This document shows positions 43,617 to 54,192 of a stretch of DNA of 64,000 nucleotides, piece by piece. The notes under the pieces are model-generated. The model saw only the letters and a program-made list of their open reading frames with translations. It did no database searches and was not told the DNA's origin. The position numbers and the translations under genes are program-made. Source of the DNA: Actinomycetales bacterium (GTDB lineage: Bacteria; Actinomycetota; Actinomycetes; Actinomycetales; Dermatophilaceae); contig JADJVI010000043.1 in the NCBI GenBank assembly GCA_016710645.1, positions 129,167 to 193,166 on the forward strand. The letters run 5' to 3'. Each line of letters starts with the position of its first letter. Position 1 is the stretch's first letter.

Positions 43617-44132
43617 TCAGCCCACCTTGTGCAGCCAGCGGACGGGAGCCCCGTCACCGGCATACCGGAAGACTTCCAACTCGCGATCCCACGCCGTGCC
43701 GAGCAACTCCTCCAGCGCGGCTTGCAGACCGAGGGGATCTCCGAGGTGCTCCGAGAGCGCCGCGCGTAGCCGGTCCTCGTTGACGACAGCGTCACCTGCG
43801 GCAGCGGTCCAGGTGTGGTGGATGCCCAGCGATGGCGTATGCGACCAGCGCGACCCGTCAACGCCAGGGGACGGATCCTCGGTCACCTCGTAGCGAACCT
43901 GCTTCCAGGAGCGCAGTGCGGTGGCAACGCGCGCACCCGTGCCAGCGGGCCCGGTCCAGGCGACCTCGGCACGCTGCAGCCGGGGACCGGCGGGTTGCGG
44001 CAGCCAGTCCAGGTGCAACGGCTGGTCGAAGAGCGACTCCAACGACCAGGTGATGTGCGGGCACAACGACGTGGGGGCCGAGTGGATGAACACGACCCCG
44101 CGCGTCGCGGCGCGTGGCGCAGTGACAGACAT
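43617..44132 (-). CDS. DUF3145 protein
   Basis: Conserved actinobacterial cytosolic protein of unknown function, 171 residues, often found near fab genes. GVVFIHSAPTSLCPHITWSLES near the start is the family signature, and VFRYAGDGAPVRWLHKVG closes it. The ATG at 44132 has AAGGAG nine bases upstream; an ATG 18 codons earlier reads through low-quality sequence with no similarity. Converges on fabF across a strong hairpin. Confidence 0.88.
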   Translation of the reverse strand: MSVTAPRAATRGVVFIHSAPTSLCPHITWSLESLFDQPLHLDWLPQPAGPRLQRAEVAWTGPAGTGARVATALRSWKQVRYEVTEDPSPGVDGSRWSHTPSLGIHHTWTAAAGDAVVNEDRLRAALSEHLGDPLGLQAALEELLGTAWDRELEVFRYAGDGAPVRWLHKVG

Positions 44133-44287
44133 CCGGTGCTCCTTGTCGTGCGAGTGACGTCTTCCCCAACGCCTCGCCGACCGCACTTTCGGTCGTGTTG
44201 CTGCTTCACCCGCCGATGGCTGAGCACGATCCAGCCATCGTCACGCTGGCCTCATTGTGCCCCATCGGTCACACCCGGCACCAGCCG

Positions 44288-44488
44288 TCACAGCAGAGCG
44301 GCCATCCTCGCCTTGGCAGCGAGCAGCCGGGCGCCCAGGCCGGGGCTGCGGCCGCGGCTGCGGTGCGTGCCGACCGAGGCCACGCGCCCGGCGGGCTCCT
44401 TGGCCTGAAGGACGGCGACCTGGCCCACGCTCAGTCCGCTCACCGTGGCCAGGGTCACCCCCGTCATGGTCATCCGTCCCCACCGCAT
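44288..44488 (-). CDS. Possible small basic protein (66 aa)
   Basis: A 66-residue frame with a good ribosome site (GGGAGG five bases before the ATG at 44488). The N-terminus is mildly hydrophobic (TMTGVTLATVSGLSVGQVAVL), the rest basic and Gly/Arg/Ser rich with ARLLAAKARMAALL at the end. No family recognised. Real translation is suggested only by the ribosome site and its isolation between two genes. Confidence 0.35.
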   Translation of the reverse strand: MRWGRMTMTGVTLATVSGLSVGQVAVLQAKEPAGRVASVGTHRSRGRSPGLGARLLAAKARMAALL

Positions 44489-44767
44489 GTCGTCCTCCCG
44501 TGTTGTGCTGGTGCACGCTGAGCCCGGTTACCCGTGCTTGTCGTGCCTTCCAGTGCCCAGGCTGGGGACCGCCCCTGTGGCCCGGCTTTGGGGGTCGCCG
44601 CATCTCGCTGTGAGCGCTAACCCGGGCGCAGCCATTGGCAACTCCTGGCAACCCGTTGCCGAAGCCGACCGTCCTCCCTACCGTGGCCCCAAGCCAACGG
44701 CGGCCAGCGAAGGGGTCGCGCGCGACCGTCCTGGCGCACGGCATACCCCGTCTCCCCCGGAGGTCCC

Positions 44768-47242
44768 ATGTCAGTCGCCCGACCACGCCGTCTTGCCGTC
44801 ACCCTGCTCTCCGTCGCCGCGCTGACCGTCGGCGCCGCGAGCGCTCCTGCCTGGAGTGCCTCGGCGCGCTCCGAGAACGCCGACCAAGGCGTGACGATCA
44901 AGCGCGACACCTACGGCATCCCGCACGTCTACGCCAACACCACCCGCGGCATCTTCCGCGGCTTCGGGTATGCCGTGGCGCAGGACCGGCTCTTCCAGAT
45001 GGAGATGAGCCGCCGCACCACCCAGGGAACCGTGTCCGAGGTCATGGGTTCGGCCTACCTGGCGCTGGACAAGGACACCCGCAATGGGTTCGACCCGGCC
45101 GCGATCCAAGCGCAGATCGCGGCGCTCCTGCAGGAGGACCGCGACATCCTGGAAGGCTATGCCGAGGGGATGAACCGCTGGCTCGATGCCGTCGCGGCGT
45201 CGCCTGAGACCCTCATGCCCAAGCAGTTCCTCGACTACGGCTTCTCGCCGAGCCGGTGGACGGCATACGACGTCGCCATGGTCTGGGTGGGCACGATGGC
45301 CAACCGCTACTCCGATTCCAGCTCCGAGATCCCCAACTACCAGGTGCTGCAGGAACTCATCGCGGCCAAGGGCGAGACCGGGGGGCGGGCGCTGTTCGAC
45401 CAACTCGTCTGGCTCGACGACCCGCTGGCCCCGACGACTGTCCCGCGGGAAGGGGCGATCGGCAAGGCCGGGCCGCGAGCACCCGCGCAGCGGCCGCAGT
45501 TGGCGCCGATCACCCCGGGTCTGCGTGACGTCGGCGTCGAGATGAACGCGCGCTCTGGCGGCGGCGAGTGGCCTAACACGGCTCCGGTCGCAAGCAACAT
45601 TTGGATCACCGGCAAAGGCCGCACCGTCGATGCCAAGTCGGTGCTGGTCAACGGGCCGCAGTTCCAGTGGTTCAACCCCTCCTATGTCTTCGGGATCGGG
45701 CTGCACGGCGCTGGCTGGGACTTCGCCGGCAACACGCCGTTCGCCTACCCGTCGGTGATCTTCGGGACCAACAGCGAGATCTCCTGGGGTGCCACGGCCG
45801 GCCCGATGAACGTCGTCGACATGTACCAAGAGACGCTCAACCCGGCCAATGCTCGCCAATACCACTACGACGGGCAGTGGCGGGACATGCAGGTACGGAC
45901 GGTGTCGATCCCGGTGAAGGGGTCGCCGGACGTGTCCTTCGACGTGCTCACGACGGTGCACGGTTATGTCACCTCGGTCGATGCGGCCAACAACCGCGCC
46001 TACGCCAAGAAGCGCTCCTGGACCGGTTACGAGGTGTCCTCGCTCATCGCCTGGGCCAAACTGCCCCGAGCCAAGAACTTCGACGAGTTCTCCGCTCTCG
46101 CAGCGCAATTCGCGATCTCGATCAACTGGTACTACGCCGACAAGAAGGGCAACATCGGCTACATCTCCCCCGGCCGACTGCCGGACCGCCCGGCCAACCA
46201 GGACATCAGGATTCCCGCAGTCGGCGACGGGTCGATGGAGTGGAAGGGCATCCTGCCTCCGACGGCCAACCCGGTGACCTACAACCCCACCCAGGGCTTC
46301 ATCGCCAACTGGAACAACCAGGCCGGGCCGGGCTTCAACAACGACTACGGCAACTGGTCGGTGGTCGACCGTGACCAGGAGATCCTCGCCGCCTTCACCG
46401 GGCCAGGTGCTCGCACGGCATACACGTCCCAGCAGATGTGGGAGCTCAACGAGCGATTCTCCTTCGCCGACCTCAACCTGCGTTACCTCGCGCCGGTGCT
46501 GGCGAAGGCCGTGGCCAGCCTTCCCGCGGAGGATCCGGTGCGTCGCGACGTCGAGATGCTCACGACCTGGTCGGGCGAGACCCGCGACCGCAACGGTGAC
46601 GGGAACTACGACGCGCCGCAAGCCACCATCATGCGCGCGTGGCTGCCGATCCTGGCCCAGGCGGTCCTGTCTGACGACCTGCCGACCTCGGTTTACAACC
46701 GCTACGTCGCCGGGATGTACATGGCTCCCGTCGAATCGCGCGCGTCGATCCGGCCGGCCCAGGCGGTCAAGCTCATCCACAATGCTCAACTCGGTGCCGA
46801 CGCCGGGGTGCAGCAGACCGTGGACTTCCTCAACGGCGCCCCGGCCACGGAGGTCTACTTGGCCACCTACAAGCAGGCGCTGGCCGCGCTCCGATCGACC
46901 AAGGGCGCAGACCCGGCGGCCTGGCTCACCCCAGCCTCGACGATGGCGTTCTCCTACAAGAACTTCCTCGGCGTGCCGCAGGCCTCCCCCGGCGACCAGA
47001 TCAACGGGGTGCTCTATGCCAACCGTGGCACCGAGAACGACATGGCCGTCCTCGGCGCCGGCGCCAACCGGCTCTGCCTCGCGGCTCCCCCCGGTCAGTC
47101 GGGCTTCGTCGCTCCGGACGGCACGACGTCGGCGCACGCGACCGATCAGCTGGCGCTCTACACGAGCTTCCAGTGCCGCAACGAGCACCTCACTCGCGCC
47201 TCGGTCGACGCGGCCACGGAATCGGTGACGGTCCTCAACTAG
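44768..47242 (+). CDS. Secreted penicillin-acylase family amidohydrolase
   Basis: N-terminal-nucleophile hydrolase of 824 residues, precursor cut into two chains. A Sec-type signal peptide (basic RPRR, then LLSVAALTVGAASAPAWSA) ends near residue 31. The new N-terminus of the large chain would be Ser276 in VASNIWITGKGRTVDAKSVLVNGPQ, and FIANWNNQAG supplies the oxyanion-hole Asn. Segments such as YGIGLHGAGWDFAGNTPFAYPSVIFG (region) follow E. coli penicillin G acylase closely, closer than to the acyl-homoserine-lactone acylases. It could act on phenylacetyl amides, other N-acyl amino compounds, or signals; substrate unknown. Confidence 0.92.
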   Translation: MSVARPRRLAVTLLSVAALTVGAASAPAWSASARSENADQGVTIKRDTYGIPHVYANTTRGIFRGFGYAVAQDRLFQMEMSRRTTQGTVSEVMGSAYLALDKDTRNGFDPAAIQAQIAALLQEDRDILEGYAEGMNRWLDAVAASPETLMPKQFLDYGFSPSRWTAYDVAMVWVGTMANRYSDSSSEIPNYQVLQELIAAKGETGGRALFDQLVWLDDPLAPTTVPREGAIGKAGPRAPAQRPQLAPITPGLRDVGVEMNARSGGGEWPNTAPVASNIWITGKGRTVDAKSVLVNGPQFQWFNPSYVFGIGLHGAGWDFAGNTPFAYPSVIFGTNSEISWGATAGPMNVVDMYQETLNPANARQYHYDGQWRDMQVRTVSIPVKGSPDVSFDVLTTVHGYVTSVDAANNRAYAKKRSWTGYEVSSLIAWAKLPRAKNFDEFSALAAQFAISINWYYADKKGNIGYISPGRLPDRPANQDIRIPAVGDGSMEWKGILPPTANPVTYNPTQGFIANWNNQAGPGFNNDYGNWSVVDRDQEILAAFTGPGARTAYTSQQMWELNERFSFADLNLRYLAPVLAKAVASLPAEDPVRRDVEMLTTWSGETRDRNGDGNYDAPQATIMRAWLPILAQAVLSDDLPTSVYNRYVAGMYMAPVESRASIRPAQAVKLIHNAQLGADAGVQQTVDFLNGAPATEVYLATYKQALAALRSTKGADPAAWLTPASTMAFSYKNFLGVPQASPGDQINGVLYANRGTENDMAVLGAGANRLCLAAPPGQSGFVAPDGTTSAHATDQLALYTSFQCRNEHLTRASVDAATESVTVLN

Positions 47243-47256
47243 CCGCAGGGCCATCA

Positions 47257-47294
47257 GACGGCACCGGCTCGCCTCGCGGCGGGTCGGTGCCGTC
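47257..47294 (+). terminator. Terminator of the acylase gene
   Basis: GACGGCACCG (47257-47266) and CGGTGCCGTC (47285-47294), ten-base perfect arms with an 18-base GC-rich loop, 15 bases past the stop and followed by GCTGTTCGTG. A moderately convincing factor-independent terminator. Confidence 0.55.
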
Positions 47295-47359
47295 GCTGTT
47301 CGTGGGTCTGCCTGAGTCAACAAGCCGGTATGCCGGTCAGGTAGGCTCCCAGCGCGCCC

Positions 47360-47433
47360 GGGGCGGTAGCTCAGCCGGTCAGAGCAGCGGACTCATAATC
47401 CGTCGGTCGTGGGTTCAAGCCCCACCCGCCCCA
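47360..47433 (+). tRNA. tRNA with CAT anticodon (Met or lysidine-Ile2)
   Basis: 74 bases: acceptor GGGGCGG/CCGCCCC, D arm GCTC...GAGC, anticodon stem GCGGA/TCCGT region with loop CTCATAA (anticodon CAT), T arm GTGGGTTCAAGCCCCAC. Discriminator A, no encoded CCA. It lacks initiator features (three G-C pairs before the loop). The body (GAGCAG..GACTCATAATC..TCGGTCG) resembles E. coli ileX, so tRNA-Ile2 read after lysidine modification is favoured over elongator Met, but this is not certain. Confidence 0.9.
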
Positions 47434-47567
47434 CTCGCCCCTCCGGATCGGCCAACCGTCGCGCTCGCCCGCCGCGTCGCCCGCTGTGGCGCTCTCCCTG
47501 TGCCACGATGTGCAGACTTCGGAGCGCCGATGGGGTGGCCGAACCGGCTCAGTGAGGGCATGTGCGC

Positions 47568-48923
47568 ATGGAGGCCATTGTCGAGAACCCTGGGTATTGC
47601 CCGTGCTGTCGCAGCGCGACGACGTTTCGGGCGGAGGACCCCTGGCTTCGAGACGCCTACGTGTGTCTGGGGTGCGGATCGATTCCGCGGCAGCGGCACC
47701 TCCAAGCCGTCCTCGACCAGTTCTTCCCGGCGTGGGAGCACCTGGTCTTGCACGAATCGTCGCCGTCCAACGACTTCTTGGCCAACCGATGCATGCATTA
47801 CTCCAGTTCGCAGTACCTGCCTGGGGTCGCGCTCGGATCGCACCATCACGGCGTTCGCTGCGAGAGCATCGAGGAACTCACCTTCGCCGACGAGTCGATC
47901 GACATCTTCGTCAGCCAGGACGTTCTCGAGCACGTCTTTCATCCCGAGCGCGCCATCCGCGAGATCGCCAGGGTGCTGCGCCCGGGTGGTGCCCACGTCT
48001 TCACTGTCCCCGTCCATCCGGGTCTTGCGTCGACGGTGCGCCGAGCCGTGCTGCGGGACGGGGAGATCGAGCATCTGCACCCCGAGGAGTACCACGGCAG
48101 CCCCGTGGGCGACCATCGGGCACTGGTCACCTTTGACTACGGCAGGGATTTCCCCGCCCAGGTCTCCGCCTGGGCCGACGGAGCCAGCGTCGAGGTCATC
48201 CACACCCTGGACCGCTCTCGGGGCCTGGAGGCGGAGCATCTCGAGGTCTACGTCGTTCGAAAGCCACTGGGGAGGTCGACGTCGGCGACTCCCGGGCAGG
48301 GAGGTATATGGCGCCCGTCCGACCCCCGTTCCGTCGTCGAAGGCCGTTCGACAGCTCGCGTCTCGCTGGAGCGTCTACAGACTCCCGGCAAGTCCCGCCG
48401 AGACGAAGGGGCCATTGTGGGGTTCGGGGATGGCCCGTCGGTTCGCGCGATCTGTGAATCGGCCCCGCGCCACCGGGTGGTCCACATCGATCCCACGCAC
48501 ACGGGGACAGCGACCGCCGATTCTGCCCTGCCACCGGGGATCACCCGTGTCCCAGCCGTCCTTCCCACGCCGCTGGGCGCAGGCACAGCCTCACTCGTGG
48601 TGTCCGGGGACGCGTTCCAGCACCTGACCTCCGCCGACCAGGAGAAGTGGGCTGCTGAGATCGCTCGCCTGCTCGGCAGTGACGGGGTCCTCACGCTCGA
48701 GGCGGCTGGGGACAGCCGACCCGCGGTAGAAGCCGCCTGGGGCAGGGTGGGTCTTTCCGTCGTCGAGTGGGTGCCACCGCATGTCTTGAGCCGACAAGCG
48801 TTCGTCGTGCTGCGCGCCCGACGTCCGCGGCTGCGGTCAGCCCTCGAAGCGGGAGTCCCGCGCGCCCGCCGCCTGGCTGGGCGAGCCAAGGCGGCCGTTG
48901 CCCAACGCATCAGAGGCGCGTGA
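47568..48923 (+). CDS. Zinc-ribbon SAM methyltransferase with a second methyltransferase-like half
   Basis: 451-residue protein. It opens with a zinc ribbon (CPCCRSATTF...YVCLGCGSIPRQRHL), then a class I methyltransferase domain (CESIEELTFADESIDIFVSQDVLEHVFHPERAIREIARVLRPGG region, residues about 100-145) and, after a Ser/Arg/Pro linker near 240-280, a second domain with the same late motifs (SLVVSGDAFQHL...WAAEIARLLGSDGVLTLEA) but no clear glycine-rich SAM loop. Such proteins often modify sugars or glycopeptides. The ATG at 47568 has GAGGG nine bases before it. It lies just downstream of the tRNA, unlike any neighbour in function. Confidence 0.75.
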   Translation: MEAIVENPGYCPCCRSATTFRAEDPWLRDAYVCLGCGSIPRQRHLQAVLDQFFPAWEHLVLHESSPSNDFLANRCMHYSSSQYLPGVALGSHHHGVRCESIEELTFADESIDIFVSQDVLEHVFHPERAIREIARVLRPGGAHVFTVPVHPGLASTVRRAVLRDGEIEHLHPEEYHGSPVGDHRALVTFDYGRDFPAQVSAWADGASVEVIHTLDRSRGLEAEHLEVYVVRKPLGRSTSATPGQGGIWRPSDPRSVVEGRSTARVSLERLQTPGKSRRDEGAIVGFGDGPSVRAICESAPRHRVVHIDPTHTGTATADSALPPGITRVPAVLPTPLGAGTASLVVSGDAFQHLTSADQEKWAAEIARLLGSDGVLTLEAAGDSRPAVEAAWGRVGLSVVEWVPPHVLSRQAFVVLRARRPRLRSALEAGVPRARRLAGRAKAAVAQRIRGA

Positions 48924-49025
48924 CGCCAGGCCTGAGCGACCGCAAGGACGAAAGCCACTACCCCGGCCCGGCCAGCTCACGAAACCGTGGGGCAGCATGT
49001 CCGCACGGAAATGAGGCACGGCACC

Positions 49026-50886
<1,861 letters not shown>

Positions 50887-50894
<8 letters not shown>

Positions 50895-51510
50895 GAGCCC
50901 TCGCCCGGCGAAGGTGGACATGGTCCTGGTCGGCGTCGGCGGCCAGGGCACCATCCTGGCCAGCAATATCCTCGCCGACCTCGGCATGCGCATCGGCTAT
51001 GACGTCAAGAAGGCCGAGGTGCACGGCATGTCCCAGCGCGGCGGGAGCGTGATCTCGCACGTGCGCTGGGGCGCCGAGGTGCACTCGCCGATCATCGCGA
51101 CGGGGGCCGCCGACCTGCTCCTCGCGGTCGAGCAGATGGAAGCCGGCCGGTATGCCGGTCTGTTGCGTCCCGGGGGCACCGCGCTGGTCAACGAGTTCAC
51201 CATCGAACCCATCACGGTCATCACCGGCGGCGCGCACTACCCCAGCAGGGACGAGATCGAGAGCGCGTATGCCGTCCCCGCTCGCCGCTTGCTGTGGGTG
51301 CCCGGGGCCGCCGTCGCCACAGAGTTGGGCAACAAGCACGTGGCCAACATCGTGCTGCTGGGCGCCCTGTCGCGGCTGCTGCCGGACATCGGCGAACAGG
51401 ACTGGATCGATGCCATCCAGCGGCAGGTCAAGCCGAGCCATCGCGAATTCAATCGTCGGGCCTTCGAGATCGGCCGGTCGGACGCTCACGTCCCCGGGCC
51501 GGGTGTCTGA
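50887..51510 (+). CDS. iorB: Indolepyruvate ferredoxin oxidoreductase, beta subunit
   Basis: Gamma-type subunit of the 2-oxoacid:ferredoxin oxidoreductase, 207 residues, pairing with IorA. Signatures: MVLVGVGGQGTILASNILA at the start and KKAEVHGMSQRGGSVISHVRWG. The ATG lies within the end of iorA, so translation is coupled. Together the pair makes aryl-acyl-CoA from amino-acid-derived keto acids. Confidence 0.94.
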
Positions 51511-51914
51511 GGCGCAAGCCGAGGCACCGAGTCGCAACGACTGCTCGCGCCTCGACCACGGCGACCACTCCGGCAGCCACCCCGGCAGCCACCCCGGCGT
51601 TGGCGGGCGGGCCCACGGCGACAGAGCTGACCACCGCGCACCTGGGGCAGTCCTCGGACCTGGCTGCCCTCGGCGGCCGTTACGCCGGACTCGCCCGCAC
51701 CACCTATCCGGGCAATGGTCAGGCACCCATCTCTCCGTGCCAGCAGGACCGGGTGGGCGCCCAGCCGAAGACCGATCGCGTCTTCACCATGGAAGCCACT
51801 GCTGCCGTCCTGCGGGTCGGCTCTCGCGTGGCGCTCATCCAGATCGACCACACCGAGATGCTTGGCGGGATCCCGGCCGCGATCATCACTGCGGCGGCCG
51901 AACGGGTGCGGTGA
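51511..51914 (+). pseudogene. Remnant of a lipoprotein-like gene (no start)
   Basis: The frame ending at 51914 encodes about 130 residues with a Thr/Ala/Pro linker (TTATTPAATPAATPAL) followed by a globular tail (LTTAHLGQSSDLAALGGRY, ...KTDRVFTMEATAAVLRVGSRVALIQIDHTEML). Such linkers normally follow a lipoprotein signal peptide, as in the gene at 5509, but none is present: upstream the frame runs into iorB. A TTG at 51600 could start a 104-residue product, without a ribosome site. I read it as a 5'-truncated gene. The 246 bases after it are AT-rich, with a short palindrome (GTGTGAATTGACAC near 52010), and hold no gene. Confidence 0.45.
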
Positions 51915-52160
51915 CCCTAGGGCGCATCATGTCCGATTTGTCGATATCACTGCGGTCAGTCGGACGTCATATGGACGGACATCGCATCAATCCATGACAG
52001 CTCGCCTGTCGTGTGAATTGACACACAATCTGGGGCGTTCAGATCCTTGGATCCTCAACTATCTCGGCATACGATCATCCCCAGACGCACGAGCCTCTCC
52101 CGTCTGACGCTTCCCTCGCGACAGACCCCCAAGCCTCGTCCGTCCGAAAGAGGACGTCTC

Positions 52161-52499
52161 ATGTTGATCGAGGCTATGGTCTCCGCACCGACCATGACCC
52201 GACTGCCCGACGGCACGCTGGAGTGGCGGCTCGACGGCCAGTTGCACCGCGAGGATGGCCCTGCCCTGGTCACGTCAGACGGCACCCAACTGTGGTTCCG
52301 CCACGGCGTCGCCCACCGTGAGGACGGTCCGGCAGCGGTGTGGGCCGATGGCTCGATGGCCTGGAAGGTCGACGGCCTGCTGCACCGCGAAGACGGCCCG
52401 GCAGTCATCCGGTTCGACGGGACCCAGCGTTGGTACCTCTTCGGCACCCGGCTGTCATCGCCGGAGACCGCTGGCTGGCAGGCGGCCCAGGCCAGCTGA
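52161..52499 (+). CDS. Small protein with MORN-like repeats
   Basis: 112 residues, mostly three to four copies of a roughly 20-residue unit containing L/AHREDGPA and a tryptophan-rich strand (GTLEWRLDGQLHREDGPA, GTQLWFRHGVAHREDGPA, GSMAWKVDGLLHREDGPA, GTQRWYLFG). The pattern is of MORN-like beta-hairpin repeats, known mainly from phage, plasmid and some bacterial proteins. The ATG follows AGAGGA at a good distance. Function unknown; a binding or capping role is plausible. It is convergent with the phosphatase-family gene. Confidence 0.7.
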   Translation: MLIEAMVSAPTMTRLPDGTLEWRLDGQLHREDGPALVTSDGTQLWFRHGVAHREDGPAAVWADGSMAWKVDGLLHREDGPAVIRFDGTQRWYLFGTRLSSPETAGWQAAQAS

Positions 52500-52553
52500 C
52501 ACCGGCCGGGACGGCGCGCAGCCCGTCCACCCGGGCCCAACGCCGGTGACGGA

Positions 52554-54041
52554 TCAGCGCACGTCGAAGTAGACGAACCCTGGACCCTCGTCCCGATAGG
52601 GCACCCCGAGCGCGTCGAGAGCCGAACGCCACGACCCGGTGATGTTCTGATCGGCGCCCTCGAAGCCGTGGTCGGCGGTGAGGACGATCGCCATCTCGTC
52701 GAGCAGTCCGAGCCGTTCCAGGTCGTCGAGCATGACCCCGAGCCGGGCATCGCTCTGCCGCAATGCAGCTCGCGCCGGCTCCGACCTCGGGCCACCGCCG
52801 TGATGGCCGGCGTCGGTGACCACGTTGGCCCACCAGGCCAGGCGTGGAGCGGTTGCCAGCCCACCGGCATACAGGCCACGCACCTGTTCCAGACCGAGGT
52901 CGTCCACCGACACCCCCCACCGGAAGTAGGGGTCATCGAGCAACGCGGGATCGCCCAGGAACGGCGACGAGTCAGCCGGCGGGAGTCGGTCGCCGAGTCC
53001 CCCTGCTCCTGCGCCGCCCGAGGACGCGCGGATGATCCCCATCGTCGAGTAGTCGGCGCCGCGGTCGATCGCCTCATCGACCGACGCGGTGAAGCCTGGC
53101 ACCATCTCGAAAACGGTCCGGGCTGCGGGCCGGAGCCATTCCGCGGAGCGGTGCCAAGTGGTCTCGTCATTGGGCACCACCTGCTGGCCGGTCGCCCGGT
53201 CGAAGTACACATTGCCCAACACGCCGTGCCGCCCCGGACCCACCCCGGTGAGGATCGACGTGTGGTTGGTGAGCGTCACGCTGGGGAACTGCGCGACCGC
53301 GCCACCATCGAGGGCGACGCCCCGCTCGATGAGCCCCGCGACCGTCGGCAGATCGCCGGTCGACGCGAGATGCAGCAGGTCGCTGCAGTGCGCGCCATCC
53401 CACAGCACTCCCAGCACGCCCTTGGGTGTGGTCCCGTCGAGGTATGCCGTGAGCACCCGGCCGTCCAGGGGCGCGCCGGTCGCGTCCCGCAGTGCCTCAT
53501 CCGGTGCACCGGCCAGATGCGCCATCGTGGGACCGACGTCGACGAGGCGGGCCGACTCGGGGACCACTCCGAGGCGTCGCACTCCCGCACCGGACAGAAC
53601 GAGCGGCGCTCGCGACTGGATGACATCGAGCGAACCGTGCTCGCCCAGATGGCCGCCCTCATCCGGGAAGTAGTGGCCCGGAGTGTGCACGATGGCCAGG
53701 TCGGGGCTGCGCTCCGGGTCGGCGAAAAGCGACAGGATCCGTTCCGCTGCAAGCGGATACGCGTTGTCACGAGAGTCCGATGGCGACGGGTGGGCCAGCT
53801 CCACGGCATACGGGAGGAAGGCCCGTGGGTCTTGGGAGGTAATGGGGTTGTCCCCTGCCAGGACCTGCATCCCTCCGCCGGGGAACAAGCGCACCCGCCC
53901 GTGGTGGTTGGCCGCGTGCGCCGTCACGACCCCGTCGACGCTCTCGACCCAGGTGACCAGATCGACGATCGCCGCCAGCTCCGGCACGCAGAGGGCAGCA
54001 ATGGCGGCCTCACGGACACTCGGGCGCGAATCCAACGACAT
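52554..54041 (-). CDS. Alkaline-phosphatase-superfamily phosphodiesterase
   Basis: 495-residue hydrolase of the type I phosphodiesterase / nucleotide pyrophosphatase branch. Metal-site pieces: LDGTTPKGVLGVLWDGAH with FPSVTLTNHTSILTGVGPGRHGVLGN (Thr nucleophile region, near 255-280), DAGHHGGG, and LTADHGFEG. No signal peptide is visible, so cytosolic or non-classical. Substrate unknown. Start ATG at 54041 fits the family, with a short N-terminal helical lead. It converges on the MORN-like gene and is divergent from the LysM gene. Confidence 0.85.
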   Translation of the reverse strand: MSLDSRPSVREAAIAALCVPELAAIVDLVTWVESVDGVVTAHAANHHGRVRLFPGGGMQVLAGDNPITSQDPRAFLPYAVELAHPSPSDSRDNAYPLAAERILSLFADPERSPDLAIVHTPGHYFPDEGGHLGEHGSLDVIQSRAPLVLSGAGVRRLGVVPESARLVDVGPTMAHLAGAPDEALRDATGAPLDGRVLTAYLDGTTPKGVLGVLWDGAHCSDLLHLASTGDLPTVAGLIERGVALDGGAVAQFPSVTLTNHTSILTGVGPGRHGVLGNVYFDRATGQQVVPNDETTWHRSAEWLRPAARTVFEMVPGFTASVDEAIDRGADYSTMGIIRASSGGAGAGGLGDRLPPADSSPFLGDPALLDDPYFRWGVSVDDLGLEQVRGLYAGGLATAPRLAWWANVVTDAGHHGGGPRSEPARAALRQSDARLGVMLDDLERLGLLDEMAIVLTADHGFEGADQNITGSWRSALDALGVPYRDEGPGFVYFDVR

Positions 54042-54192
54042 CGGGGCGGCTCCTGGCAGGTCGAGCGTGGCGCCGGCGCGGCGCCACGCAATGGCGGACC
54101 CCTAGTGTGCCCCGCGACGAACGGGCGTCAAGCGGTTAGGCTGCCTCCACCGCGGGGGGACAACGCTCGTGGCCGAATCAGAAGGAGCCCTC

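Noticed and set aside
44241..44786. 181-codon minus-strand frame before the acylase gene
   Set aside because: Overlaps the acylase start and upstream region; Arg/Gly-rich with no ribosome site; the 66-codon frame within this area has better support.
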